Positions 36,933-46,944 of a stretch of 64,000 bases of DNA are shown one piece after another (position 1 is the stretch's first letter; each line of letters opens with the position of its first letter). The stretch is from assembly GCF_039539445.1 (NCBI RefSeq), contig NZ_BAABDD010000003.1, positions 124,001 through 188,000 of the forward strand. Reading direction: 5' to 3'. The notes under the pieces are model-generated. The model was not told where the DNA came from. It did not search any database and saw only the letters and a program-made list of their open reading frames with translations. The position numbers were made by a program, and so were the translations under genes. This stretch comes from Salinactinospora qingdaonensis. GTDB lineage: Bacteria > Actinomycetota > Actinomycetes > Streptosporangiales > Streptosporangiaceae.

Positions 36933-36957
36933 GGTGGGGGGATTACCCCACCTTTTT
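36933..36957 (+). terminator. intrinsic terminator on the plus strand, no matching gene
   Basis: GGTGGGG-GGATTA-CCCCACC (36933-36952), followed by five T residues, is a canonical Rho-independent terminator reading rightward. The only sequence upstream on that strand is antisense to the GAF-ANTAR gene. Read leftward, it lies in the leader of that gene and has no T-run. Confidence 0.65.
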
Positions 36958-37310
36958 GAGGATAGATCACGTATATCCCCTCGGACGCTGCCCGAGGCGC
37001 CGACAAAGCCCGCTACCTGCGGTGAGGACACCCAACGCCGGCACGCCACGCCCTCCTCAAAGCCGGAGGGCGGCGGCGGGCGTTCAACGGTTTTCCCTTC
37101 CACAGCGCGGTTTGGGAACACCACCGCCGCGGCGGCGCGAGTCACACGGCAGGAGAGGTGGCCGCTCCCCACCCCACCTCTCAAATCTTGACCAAAAACC
37201 CTCGATGAGCTGGTGAATTGTCGCGGGAAACCCGATTATCGCTCCAAGAGCGGCGGTTGGCCACCAGCGCGATGGCACAGTTCATGCCCTTGGCGACGGT
37301 CCCCACGCCC
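36958..37310. other. intergenic, no gene seen; pilin genes absent
   Basis: 353 bp downstream of tadC on the minus strand. In most actinobacterial tad loci a DUF4244 Flp pilin and TadE-like genes follow tadC. I find no TTAEYA-type pilin motif or TadE-like frame here on either strand. Confidence 0.5.
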
Positions 37311-38075
37311 TCAAGACAGACGCAGCTCTGGGAGCAGCCCCACCGCGAGCGGAACCACGCCGATAAGGACGAACGCTGGCAAAAAGCACAGGCCCAACGG
37401 TGCGACGACGAGGACACCGAGCCGTTGTGAGAGGGCGAGCGCCCGCGCTCGCGCCGAACGGCGACAGTCGGTGGCGTGGCGTTGCAGCAGGTCAGCCGCT
37501 GGCGCGCCGGTGGCGCTGGCGCGGGTGAGGGTCCGGGCCAGCGCGTGGAGTTCGGGCGGTCCGGTGGCGGCGCGCCACGCCACGGCGGGCTCGGCGCCCA
37601 GGCGCAACTGTTGGGCGACCTCGCCGAGTTCACCGCCCAGCGGCCCGCCGACCGCGCGCGCTACGGCCTCGAGGGATGCTGGCACGGTTCCACCGGAGCG
37701 CAGGCAGGCCACGAGCAGGTCGACGGCGACCGGCAGAGCGGCCGTCATGTGGTGCTGCCGCTCCCGGACACGCCGCCGTGCCGCGCCACCCAGCCGACGC
37801 CACACGACCGCGCCGGCTGCCACCCCCACCATCGGCCCCACGGGGAGACCGAGCAGCAGGCTCAGCGTGAAAACCGGCAGGCCGGCCAATGCCAGCCGGA
37901 CAAGGCCGCCCGGCCGCCACTCGTCGCGCCGCCGTGGCCGCTGCGCGCCGCCGGCGGGCGGGAGGAGGGCGGCCAGCCGATGCTCGGCACCCGACCGGCC
38001 GTCGCCTAGCGCGAGCCAGACACTGGCCGCGACCAGCAGCAGCGCGAGGGGAAAAGCCATGGTCACCGGCGCCAT
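37311..38075 (-). CDS. tadC: Tad-type secretion membrane protein, TadC-like (T2SSF domain)
   Basis: A 254-residue protein with hydrophobic segments at the N-terminus (MAPVTMAFPLALLLVAASVWLAL), the middle (LVRLALAGLPVFTLSLLLGLPVGPMVGVAAGAVVW) and the C-terminus (LGVLVVAPLGLCFLPAFVLIGVVPLAVGLL). The T2SSF cytoplasmic helical domain lies between them (ALPVAVDLLVACLRSGGTVPASLEAVARAVGGPLGGELGEVAQQLRLGAEPAVAW). It forms the inner-membrane platform with TadB. The ATG at 38075 has GGAGG five bases upstream. Last gene of the locus. Confidence 0.86.
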   Translation of the reverse strand: MAPVTMAFPLALLLVAASVWLALGDGRSGAEHRLAALLPPAGGAQRPRRRDEWRPGGLVRLALAGLPVFTLSLLLGLPVGPMVGVAAGAVVWRRLGGAARRRVRERQHHMTAALPVAVDLLVACLRSGGTVPASLEAVARAVGGPLGGELGEVAQQLRLGAEPAVAWRAATGPPELHALARTLTRASATGAPAADLLQRHATDCRRSARARALALSQRLGVLVVAPLGLCFLPAFVLIGVVPLAVGLLPELRLS

Positions 38076-38146
38076 AGGTCCTCCAGTTCGTGGCCGGCCC
38101 CGGCGGCGGCAGCCGTACCGGGCCCGGCAACCAGGGCACGCGCGCG

Positions 38147-38968
38147 TTAGGGGTCGAGTGTGGCCAGGGTGCGGCGGACGAGGCGCTGGACCCACCAGAA
38201 CCCGAGCAGCTCTAAAACGATGCCGGCGGTGAGGCACCCAAGACCGACCGGGGTGGTGAGCAGGAACACCACAGGGGAGGCTCCCATGGCCGCTGCCATG
38301 GCCAGCCCCACAAGGGGCAAGCCGGCCAGCAGCAGCGCGGTCGTACGTGGCCCGGCAAGCTGAGCGTTGAGCTCAGCCCGGCGGGCGGCGGCCTCGGCAA
38401 GTCCGTCGGCGAGGTGCTCAACCACGGGGGCCAGGCCGCCACCGGTGCCCGCGGCCACCTGCCAGCAGGCGGCCAGGTAGCTCAGTCCGGCCGCGCCGGG
38501 GCGGCGTGCGGCCGAGCGCAACGCCGTGGTGGGGTCGTGGCCTGTGTTGGCCGCCGCGACAACCGGGGCCAACCGGCTGGCCACCTCTGGCGGTAGCTCC
38601 GCGACGGCAGCGGCCAGTGCCGTGGGCGGCGGGCGCCCGCCGCGCAGTTCGGTGGCCATGCCCCGGCACAGGTCGACCGTTGCCCGCTGCCACTGGGCGG
38701 AGCCGCGCCCCAGGGAGTGGTCGGCGCGGCGTCGAAGCGCGCGCCACACCAGGTGGCCAGCGTGGACCGCGCGGCGCGCCCGGCCGGCCCTCGAGGCTCG
38801 GGTGAGCGCCGTGAGGCGGACCCGCGGCGGGGATGGCAGCGCGTGCACGGCCACGAACGAGGCTGCCGCAACGGCGAACAACCACAGCCAGACCTCAGGG
38901 GGTGGCCAGAACAGCCACGGCAGGTGGGCGAACGCGGAGCGGCCGGCCGGCGGGAACGCGAGGATCAC
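38147..38968 (-). CDS. tadB: Tad-type secretion membrane protein, TadB-like (T2SSF domain)
   Basis: A 273-residue platform protein. The N-terminal hydrophobic stretch is LPWLFWPPPEVWLWLFAVAAASFVAVHAL. The T2SSF domain (VDLCRGMATELRGGRPPPTALAAAVAELPPEVASRLAPVVAAANTGHDPTTALR...LAACWQVAAGTGGGLAPVVEHLADGLAE) precedes two C-terminal membrane helices. The GTG at 38968 follows GGAGG by 7 bases and overlaps the tadA stop by 4 bp, so translation is coupled. It acts with TadC as the membrane base of the pilus or secretion machine. Confidence 0.86.
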   Translation of the reverse strand: MILAFPPAGRSAFAHLPWLFWPPPEVWLWLFAVAAASFVAVHALPSPPRVRLTALTRASRAGRARRAVHAGHLVWRALRRRADHSLGRGSAQWQRATVDLCRGMATELRGGRPPPTALAAAVAELPPEVASRLAPVVAAANTGHDPTTALRSAARRPGAAGLSYLAACWQVAAGTGGGLAPVVEHLADGLAEAAARRAELNAQLAGPRTTALLLAGLPLVGLAMAAAMGASPVVFLLTTPVGLGCLTAGIVLELLGFWWVQRLVRRTLATLDP

Positions 38969-40209
38969 CGGGAGACCTCCGATCCTTCGGGGTGGCGCCA
39001 CTCTTGGCCCATGCGGGCTAGCAGGTCGGCCAGCCCCTCGTGTTCGATAAGGCCACCGTTTCCGTCTCCTTCCCCGCGGGGGAACGACAGCGCGGGGACA
39101 GCCCGCACCAGCCCGGAAGAGTCGCGGCGCAGCACACACACCTCGGCGAGCCTGCGCAGCCCGCCGGGGTCGCGCACCAGATGCACGATAACGGCGCGGG
39201 TTGCGGCGAGTTGGCTGTGCACGGCCTCGCGGCTCAGTCCTGCCGCACAGCCCAGCGCCTCGATGCGGGCGGGCACGTCGGCAGCGGTATTGGCGTGGAT
39301 GGTGCCGCAGCCGCCCTCGTGGCCGGTGTTAAGCGCGATCAGGAGATCAACCACCTCTGAGCTTCTAACCTCGCCCACCACGAGCCGGTCGGGGCGCATC
39401 CGTAGCGCCTGCCGCACGAGCTGGTGCAGATCGACCCCGCCGGTGCCCTCGATGTTAGGAGGGCGCGCCTGTAACCGGACCACGTGGTGGTGGTCGGGCC
39501 GCAGTTCGGCGGAGTCCTCCACGAGAAGCAGTCGTTCCCCTTCGCAGACGAGGGACAGCAGCCCCGACAGCAGCGTGGTCTTACCGGTGCCGGTACCGCC
39601 GCAGATGAGGAAGGGCAACCGGGCTCGCACGAGCGTCCGCAGAAAGCGGGCGCCGGCTTCGGTCAGGCTGCCGGCGGCAACCAGTTCGGCGAGCGAGAAC
39701 GCGGTTGGTCGGGGCAGCCGCAGCGACAGGCAGGTGCCGTCGGGGGCGACGGGGGCGAGCACCGCGTGCAGCCGTGCCCCGGAGGGCAGCCGCGCGTCGA
39801 TCCACGGCGCTGCGGCGTCGAGTCGCCGCCCCGCCTGTGCGGCCAGCCGCTGGGCCAACCGGCGCACGGCATCGTCGTCGGGGAAGCGAACGCCGGCGGC
39901 GCGGCGTGGTCCGGCTCCGTCATCGACCCAGATATCGCTGGGGCCGTTGACGAGGATGTCGGTGATGTCGGGGTCGGTTAGCAGCGGGTCGAGTGGGCCC
40001 GCTCCGGTGAGGTCGGCGCGCAGTTGCCGCACGATCGCGAGCACTTCGGCGTCGCCAAGCACACCCCCCTCGGCGCGCAGCGCGGCTGCGACACGGGCGG
40101 GGGTGGGTTCGGCGCCCTCCCGGATCAGGTGGGCGCGTACGGCGCTGAGCAGGTCGGGCTCCCCGGGAGTGGCTGGGATCGGGGCGGATGCGGGCACGGC
40201 GGCGGCCAT
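38965..40209 (-). CDS. tadA: Tad pilus/secretion ATPase TadA (CpaF-like)
   Basis: A 414-residue VirB11/CpaF-type ATPase. Walker A is LICGGTGTGKTTLLSGLL, followed by the Asp box LLLVEDSAELRP, Walker B RMRPDRLVVGEVRSSEVVDLLIALNTGHEGGCGTIHANTA, and the N-terminal LLTDPDITDILVNGPSDIWVDDG. All catalytic motifs are intact. It powers pilin assembly. The ATG at 40209 is preferred over one at 40224 because GAGGAG lies 7 bases upstream. A 456-bp non-coding gap separates it from ssd upstream. Confidence 0.93.
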   Translation of the reverse strand: MAAAVPASAPIPATPGEPDLLSAVRAHLIREGAEPTPARVAAALRAEGGVLGDAEVLAIVRQLRADLTGAGPLDPLLTDPDITDILVNGPSDIWVDDGAGPRRAAGVRFPDDDAVRRLAQRLAAQAGRRLDAAAPWIDARLPSGARLHAVLAPVAPDGTCLSLRLPRPTAFSLAELVAAGSLTEAGARFLRTLVRARLPFLICGGTGTGKTTLLSGLLSLVCEGERLLLVEDSAELRPDHHHVVRLQARPPNIEGTGGVDLHQLVRQALRMRPDRLVVGEVRSSEVVDLLIALNTGHEGGCGTIHANTAADVPARIEALGCAAGLSREAVHSQLAATRAVIVHLVRDPGGLRRLAEVCVLRRDSSGLVRAVPALSFPRGEGDGNGGLIEHEGLADLLARMGQEWRHPEGSEVSR

Positions 40210-40665
40210 ATTCGGTCTCCTCATGATCGAAGTAATCGGAGTAGACGGGGTGGTGGCCCCAGAAAGGGCGACTGCCGATTGGCTGAAGGCTCGGTGTCGG
40301 GGGTGCGCTACGTCGCCGAAGCCGCACCCCCGGTAGGAGCGGAAGATGTAATCGGGACCGTTTCCTCGTGGCGAAGAGACAGGAGCGGTTCCTTGCCCTC
40401 CGGTGCGATGGCCCCGGAGAGGCGATCGGGCTGAGTGACATGGCCGGCGAAGCCTGCTCGCTCGGCTGCCCCGCTGGGGGTGCGCCTGGGCTCGGTCCCG
40501 ACTGTGGGGTGACCGCGCGGGCAGCGTGACGAGGAGGTGGTGCAGCGCGACCGGGGCTGCATACTGCCTTCGCGCGTGGGAAACCGTGCCGATCACCGTG
40601 CCGCCGGTGCTGCCGCAGCGAACCACAGCGGCGTAGCGAGGAAGCTAAGCAGGAACAGCCGAGGG
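40210..40665. other. gap between ssd and tadA with a hairpin at 40298-40332
   Basis: 456 bp between two minus-strand genes that are usually adjacent. CGGGGGTGCG (40298-40307) pairs with CGCACCCCCG (40323-40332) over 10 bp and could end ssd transcription or attenuate the tad genes. No gene is supported. Confidence 0.45.
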
Positions 40666-41799
40666 CTACGGCGCCGGTCCGTGCACGGTCATACGCGCGA
40701 GGAAGGAGTCGCAGAAACGTGCCAAGGGCGAACGTGAACCGGTGGCGGGGGTGTGTCCCTTCTCCAACGTGTCGGACAGGTCCGGCTCGTCGACGAGTTC
40801 GCCTGCCAGGGGCACCCCGAGCGTGAGGGTGACCGCCTCGGCGGACACCCCTTCAGGGCAGCCGCCACGCACGACAGCGCGCAGGTCGGCCACCCGTTCC
40901 CGCAGAGCGGGCACGATGCGGCTGGCGGCGATGACGGCGTGGACCTCGGCCGGCACCACGAGCAGCACCGTGCCGGTGCGCCGCAGCACCTCCTCGGCGG
41001 CGGGGTCGATAGCCCGCGGGAGATCGGTGATGACCATGTCGGTTCCCACCACGGCGGAGGCCAGCACCGCCCGCATGGCTTCGGGCGGGACGCTCGGGGA
41101 CGCGGCGGACGCCTCGCGAGGCCAGGTCAGCAGGGTCACTCCGCGTGTGGTCGGCAGCGTTTCACGCAACGATTCCCAGTTGATCCGCCCTCGCCGCTGG
41201 CTGAATTCGTGCCAGCGCGCGCCTGTCACATGCTCGTCGCCGATGAGGAGATCGAGTCCGCCTCCGAGGGGGTCGGCGTCGACCAGGACGGTACGCAGCT
41301 TCGCGCGCACACCGGCGAGGGCGAGCGCTACCGCCAGCAGGCTCGCCCCCGCCCCACCCCGCCCGCCGACCACGGCTATGAGCGGGGCGCGGGCCTCTCC
41401 GGCGGCGGTGGTCTCGGCGAGGAGGTCGACTAGCCGCGATTCCTCGTGAGGCAGCGACAGCAGTTCGCGAGCGCCCACCCCTAGCACGGCCCGCCACGCG
41501 CGGTCGCTGTTATCGGCATCGGCAAGGGTGGGGGGCGCCATCTCGACGGCGGGGGCACGCGCGACGACCACGACGTTGGGGTGACGCTCGGGCTCCAGCG
41601 TGGCCACGGGGGCGACGAGGTCGGTGCCGACGACCACGAGCGGTACCCGCCTCCACTCCCGGGCGGCGTGTGCGGCGGTGTGGGCCACGGTGACCTCGAC
41701 GTCGGCCGCTGCGGCCAATCGGAGAAGATCGTCGAGCAACTCGGGATCGTCGGTGACGAGCAGCGGACGCGGCAAGGGTACGGCGGTGTCGGTGACCAC
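40666..41799 (-). CDS. ssd: Ssd/CpaE-like septum-site or Tad-locus ParA-type protein
   Basis: A 377-residue protein with an N-terminal receiver-like region (RPLLVTDDPELLDDLLRLAAAADVEVTVAH...VVVVARAP) and a C-terminal ParA/MinD-like domain starting LIAVVGGRGGAGASLLAVALALAGVRAKLRTVLVDADPLGGGLDLLIG. The deviant Walker A lacks its usual lysines (GGRGGAGAS), so ATP hydrolysis is doubtful; mycobacterial Rv3660c has the same kind of sequence. Homologues sit upstream of tad genes and have been linked to septum regulation. The GTG at 41799 follows GGGAGG by 5 bases. Confidence 0.85.
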   Translation of the reverse strand: MVTDTAVPLPRPLLVTDDPELLDDLLRLAAAADVEVTVAHTAAHAAREWRRVPLVVVGTDLVAPVATLEPERHPNVVVVARAPAVEMAPPTLADADNSDRAWRAVLGVGARELLSLPHEESRLVDLLAETTAAGEARAPLIAVVGGRGGAGASLLAVALALAGVRAKLRTVLVDADPLGGGLDLLIGDEHVTGARWHEFSQRRGRINWESLRETLPTTRGVTLLTWPREASAASPSVPPEAMRAVLASAVVGTDMVITDLPRAIDPAAEEVLRRTGTVLLVVPAEVHAVIAASRIVPALRERVADLRAVVRGGCPEGVSAEAVTLTLGVPLAGELVDEPDLSDTLEKGHTPATGSRSPLARFCDSFLARMTVHGPAP

Positions 41800-42603
41800 G
41801 GCAGCCTCCCTGAAAGGCGCGGACGGATCGTGCGCAAGCGGCTACCGTCCACATTCGGTGACGCCGCTCCCGACGGGAAAGCCCGATTCACCGGCTGTGG
41901 ATAACCTCCCCGCCGGGGGAGACCAGGTTCTCCCCACTCACGCACACGGCGCCCACCGCACGCAGCCATCCTCTGGAACCGCCTCGGCGCTGCCCTGTCC
42001 CTGCCTGTTCCGCTACCGAGGTTTCAGCGAGAGTGTTCCGCTCTTCCGGGCGGGGGATCGCTTGTGTCGGTGATGTTGTAGGTGGTCGTTAGGTTCGGCG
42101 TTGCCGGTGAAGGGGGGAGATGGTGGTGCGGTCTCGGCTCCGCCTCTGTCCCGCCTGGGGCCGCAGAGCGCGGTGCCGCTGGCACGTGGGGCGGGTGGTG
42201 GGCAAGGCGACGTGGCCGTCCGCCGCGCAGCGGGAACCCGTCGGTCCCGCGGGGCGGCCGGGAATCCTCGCCTGTCAGGCACGGAGTCAGCACTGTGCCG
42301 GAACCGGGCCGTGACCCGTGTAGGACGAAACCGGCGGTCATTGGCGCGAGGTCACGAGGGGAGAGCGACGGAGGGGGCAGCCCTGCTCCCGGGACTTTTC
42401 GGGGCTCCTCGTTGACCGGCGGGCGACCGCTGGCCGGCCGTTCGTCGCGGCCGGGGCACCGCTCGTCGAAACGGCTCGGGTGGTTTTCCCTCCCCTGCTC
42501 GGCCTCACTGCCATGGCCGTAGCGGGAGTTTTGCCCTCCGTCGCGCTGCGTCACGCGAGGACGAAGACACGCCTATGAACTGGAAAAAAGTTGGTAAAAG
42601 GCG
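41800..42603. other. long gene-poor stretch
   Basis: About 800 bp upstream of ssd. Overlapping open frames on both strands (for example 42024-42554 minus) are Pro/Arg/Gly/His-rich, lack ribosome sites and look like GC-driven chance frames. I see no gene or mobile element here. It presumably contains the ssd promoter near its left end. Confidence 0.45.
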
Positions 42604-42635
42604 ACGGCCCCCGCCGGGGGGAGAGCGGGGGCCGT
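42604..42635 (-). terminator. intrinsic terminator on the minus strand
   Basis: ACGGCCCCCGC (42604-42614) pairs perfectly with GCGGGGGCCGT (42625-42635). Read on the minus strand it is followed by CGCCTTTTACC and then AACTTTTTT. A second 7-bp hairpin (42644-42650 with 42661-42667) precedes it. This marks the end of a minus-strand transcript that must start somewhere between 42640 and 43300. Confidence 0.7.
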
Positions 42636-42705
42636 CCAACGGTCCGGCTCCGGGGGGGTAGAGCCGGCTCCGTTTCCATATGAGGTCTGTGGGGGAAGAA
42701 GTCGC

Positions 42706-42864
42706 CTACGCCGGCACAGCGGGTATGGCGTCACTCATACCTACTGGCCGGAGCGTCGGCTGACGTCCGGCGGAGGTGGCCGCACCTGGTAAGGCAGGGG
42801 GCCGATTCCCGGCAAGAGCCTTAGGAATGGTTTCCTCCAACCGTATAAGCGCGGTCACGACCAC
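42706..42864 (-). CDS. possible 52-residue peptide gene upstream of the terminator
   Basis: A short minus-strand frame from GTG at 42864 (MVVTALIRLEETIPKALAGN, then a Pro/Ala-rich segment ending AIPAVPA). It contains a perfect GGAGGAAACC followed by ATT, so initiation might instead occur at the ATT, giving 40 residues. It includes a TTA codon and unusually AT-rich third positions. A promoter-like CCGACA-N17-TAAGTA precedes it, and a strong terminator with T-runs follows 70 bp after the stop. The transcript seems real; coding is uncertain and no family is recognised. Confidence 0.33.
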   Translation of the reverse strand: MVVTALIRLEETIPKALAGNRPPALPGAATSAGRQPTLRPVGMSDAIPAVPA

Positions 42865-43362
42865 GTAATAAGGCTAATACTTAACGTTACCACGTTGATT
42901 TGTCGGTTCGGAAGAAAATGCTTCGCCTGAGACTCTTTTCAAGTGCAGTGGTCAGGCGTACAAAGGGAAGTACCTAGTGGGGAAGCTCACAGGGTGCGGC
43001 GGCCGGGTACCCACGCCTCGCCAAAGCCGCGAGCGGCTCGTCCAGGCCAGGTTTCCCCTGGTCGGACAAGATAGGATGCACGCCTGATAGCCCGGTTCGA
43101 CGCACTTGAGGCGGCGCCTCGTGCACAGCTCATCGCCGCACGAGGCGCCGTTTACTGTCGCGTGAGCTCCGGCGGAGTTCCCAGATCTGTCATTGAACTG
43201 TGACAGGACTTCCCGGCCACTTCCCGACTGCTGTCGACTTTGTCTGGTGTAGGACTTTTTCCCTTGAGGCACCAGACGTCACAAATCTTCACCGACAGTG
43301 CCCAGTGAATATCCTTCGCATTTCTGGCATTTCGCGTACCGGCTCGACGTGTACCAGTGGCT
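42865..43362. other. structured intergenic region, possible small RNA 43080-43155
   Basis: 498 bp without a convincing protein gene. CGCCTGA (42924-42930) pairs with TCAGGCG (42952-42958). A hairpin around CCAGG-N5-CCTGG sits near 43045-43060. At 43072 a TAGGAT box precedes about 70 bases that end in a 13-bp hairpin (43112-43124 with 43138-43150) followed by TTTA. This could be a small RNA with its own terminator. The rest shows nothing. Confidence 0.4.
43112..43153 (+). terminator. 13-bp hairpin, possible small-RNA terminator
   Basis: CGGCGCCTCGTGC and GCACGAGGCGCCG are perfectly complementary, with a 13-base loop. On the plus strand TTTA follows directly. It also lies about 210 bp downstream of the Fic-like stop on the other strand and could serve that gene instead. 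Confidence 0.6.
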
Positions 43363-44178
43363 TTAGCCCCGTTTGAGAGCTTCGCAGGTCGCCAGCGAGT
43401 CACGGGCGCCGGCGGCGACGGCTCGGGCGCAGTAGCGCACCCAAGCGCCCACCCCGTCGGGCTGCCCGGTCAGATAGCCGCGCAGCGCGGGCCCGTACTC
43501 CTCGCGCAGCTCAGCGTGGCCCACCTCAGCGGGAACGAGGGCTTTGGGGTCAAGGCCGCGCTCAATCAGGGTGAGCCGCTCCGCGGCACGAGCCACCAGG
43601 CCGTTTCCCCAGTCGAACGGGCGCACAGCGAGCAGTTCGGCGTGCACGATCGCGCTGACCACCAAGGCGGGCACAGAGGTGCGGACGGCCAGCAAGGCGT
43701 CCAGCCCCTCGATGCGCTCCACCACGTGGTCGGCGGCGGGGGGCGGTCCGATGCCCAGCGGGTCCTCGGCCGCGGCTCCGGACGCGCCGTCGCGGGGGCG
43801 GCCGAGGGCGTCTTCAGCGATGGCGTCGGCCGCTGCTAGGGCGTGCAGCCGGGCCAGGACCTGACGCGGCGCCTTGGGCCAGGTCTCCACCAGAGTCCCC
43901 AGCTCACCCGAGACGCGCAGGGCGCCTTTGACACGAGGGTCCTCGCAGTCACCAGAGCGCACGTCCTGGAGCGTGACATCGGCCCCCTCCAGCACGGCGG
44001 AGGCCCGCGCGCCGCGGACCAGGGCCTCCATCGACACGTCGGTGCTGCGCCGGCGCAGCACGCGGTGGCCGAGCAGCCGGTCGACGATGGCGCGCGTGTC
44101 CTCGACGGCCGCGCCCACGCCGGGCAGCTCCGCGATCCGCTGGAGCGGGTCGGCGGGTGCGGAAGATGCGGCATTCAC
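43363..44178 (-). CDS. Fic-domain protein with degenerate active site
   Basis: A 271-residue protein with a Fic fold. The class-II inhibitory helix is kept (SAVLEG, about 60-65). The active-site block reads VSAIVHAELLAVRPFDWGNGLVARAAERL (about 175-203), where active Fic enzymes have HPFxDGNGRxxR. The catalytic His is Arg, the acidic residue is Trp and the second Arg is Leu, so AMP transfer is unlikely. GTG at 44178 (VNAASSAPADPL) is preferred by comparison with similar proteins; a GTG at 44214 is possible. It is divergent from acs, an arrangement I recall from other actinomycetes. Confidence 0.75.
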   Translation of the reverse strand: MNAASSAPADPLQRIAELPGVGAAVEDTRAIVDRLLGHRVLRRRSTDVSMEALVRGARASAVLEGADVTLQDVRSGDCEDPRVKGALRVSGELGTLVETWPKAPRQVLARLHALAAADAIAEDALGRPRDGASGAAAEDPLGIGPPPAADHVVERIEGLDALLAVRTSVPALVVSAIVHAELLAVRPFDWGNGLVARAAERLTLIERGLDPKALVPAEVGHAELREEYGPALRGYLTGQPDGVGAWVRYCARAVAAGARDSLATCEALKRG

Positions 44179-44321
44179 GCCTACGAACCCTACGCATGGA
44201 ACCCCCGTTGTCACGACGCGGGGGCACAGTTGTCCTACTTGTGATGACCAGCACTAGCCTGATGAAGTGGCTTTGACCACACGGGCCGTGGGTGGCATTG
44301 CGAGAGGTAAGGAGCGCAACA

Positions 44322-46298
<1,977 letters not shown>

Positions 46299-46306
46299 CG
46301 GTCATG

Positions 46307-46344
46307 GCCCGCTATTGTTCAGGGCCTTACCGCAATAGGCGGGC
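46307..46344 (+). terminator. terminator after acs
   Basis: GCCCGCTATTG pairs with CAATA-G-GCGGGC, with one bulged base, starting 9 bp after the acs stop. An overlapping GCGGGCG/CGCCCGC pairing (46339-46372) is an alternative. Confidence 0.6.
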
Positions 46345-46458
46345 GTCCCTGCGACGGAGTGGGGGCGCCCGCTGTCGACACGGCCCGGCGCGGGGCCACG
46401 AGACGCGATATATGCGAGGATGCGGGAGACGTTAGTCCGAACGAAGGGAGCCACCTTG

Positions 46459-46899
46459 ATGCCCGAGACCCGATCGGGTGGTCAAGCGGCGGGGGACTTC
46501 AACGCGGCCGAGCACTCGCTGGGTGAGTTGGTCTCCGAAACGAGCGGGAACATCTCTCGCCTCGTGCGGCTGGAGATCGAGCTGGCCAAGCTGGAGATCG
46601 CCCAGGACGCCCGGAAAGTCGCCAAGAGTCTTGGAATGTTCGCGGTCGCGGCGGTGCTTGGTCATCTGTTCATCATCCTCCTCTCGATCACCATCGGCCT
46701 GAGCTTGTGGGCGGTTGGACTCGCGCCATGGCTGGCTTTCCTGATTGTGACCGTTTTCTACCTGTTCGTGGCGGGACTGCTCAGCTTCATCGGAATCCGT
46801 CACCTCAAACGCCTCCAGGGGCTGCCCCGAACCAGTGCCACGATGGCGGCGTCCATGGCGGCGCTGCGGCGCGAGCGGTCGGCCGAGGCCGAAGCATAG
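46459..46899 (+). CDS. phage-holin-3-6-type membrane protein
   Basis: A 146-residue protein of the actinobacterial holin-X group. An amphipathic N-terminal helix (LGELVSETSGNISRLVRLEIELAKLEIAQDARKVAKSL) is followed by two transmembrane helices (GMFAVAAVLGHLFIILLSITIGL and LAPWLAFLIVTVFYLFVAGLLSFIGI) and a basic tail. Despite the family name it is a normal chromosomal gene, and its function is unknown. M. tuberculosis Rv3669 holds the same position between acs and the alpha/beta hydrolase. A TTG one codon upstream (46456) has better spacing from GGGAG. Confidence 0.85.
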   Translation: MPETRSGGQAAGDFNAAEHSLGELVSETSGNISRLVRLEIELAKLEIAQDARKVAKSLGMFAVAAVLGHLFIILLSITIGLSLWAVGLAPWLAFLIVTVFYLFVAGLLSFIGIRHLKRLQGLPRTSATMAASMAALRRERSAEAEA

Positions 46900-46944
46900 T
46901 CAGGACGAGAGGTCCAGTTCCGCGGGGCCACAACGGGGTGAGGC

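Noticed and set aside
38717..40336. 540-codon plus-strand frame across tadA and tadB
   Set aside because: Ser/Arg/Pro-rich shadow; both minus-strand genes have clear motifs and coupled starts.
42024..42554. 176-codon minus-strand frame upstream of ssd, His/Pro/Arg-rich
   Set aside because: No ribosome site, low complexity and overlapping open frames on the other strand; typical of non-coding GC-rich DNA.
43081..43130. Possible tRNA, because of a GGTTCGA string
   Set aside because: No T-stem, anticodon arm or acceptor stem can be drawn around it; it belongs to the leader of the 13-bp hairpin.
46459..46899. Prophage remnant, because of the holin-like family name
   Set aside because: The family is a chromosomal actinobacterial membrane protein found next to acs in many genomes, and no phage genes are nearby.
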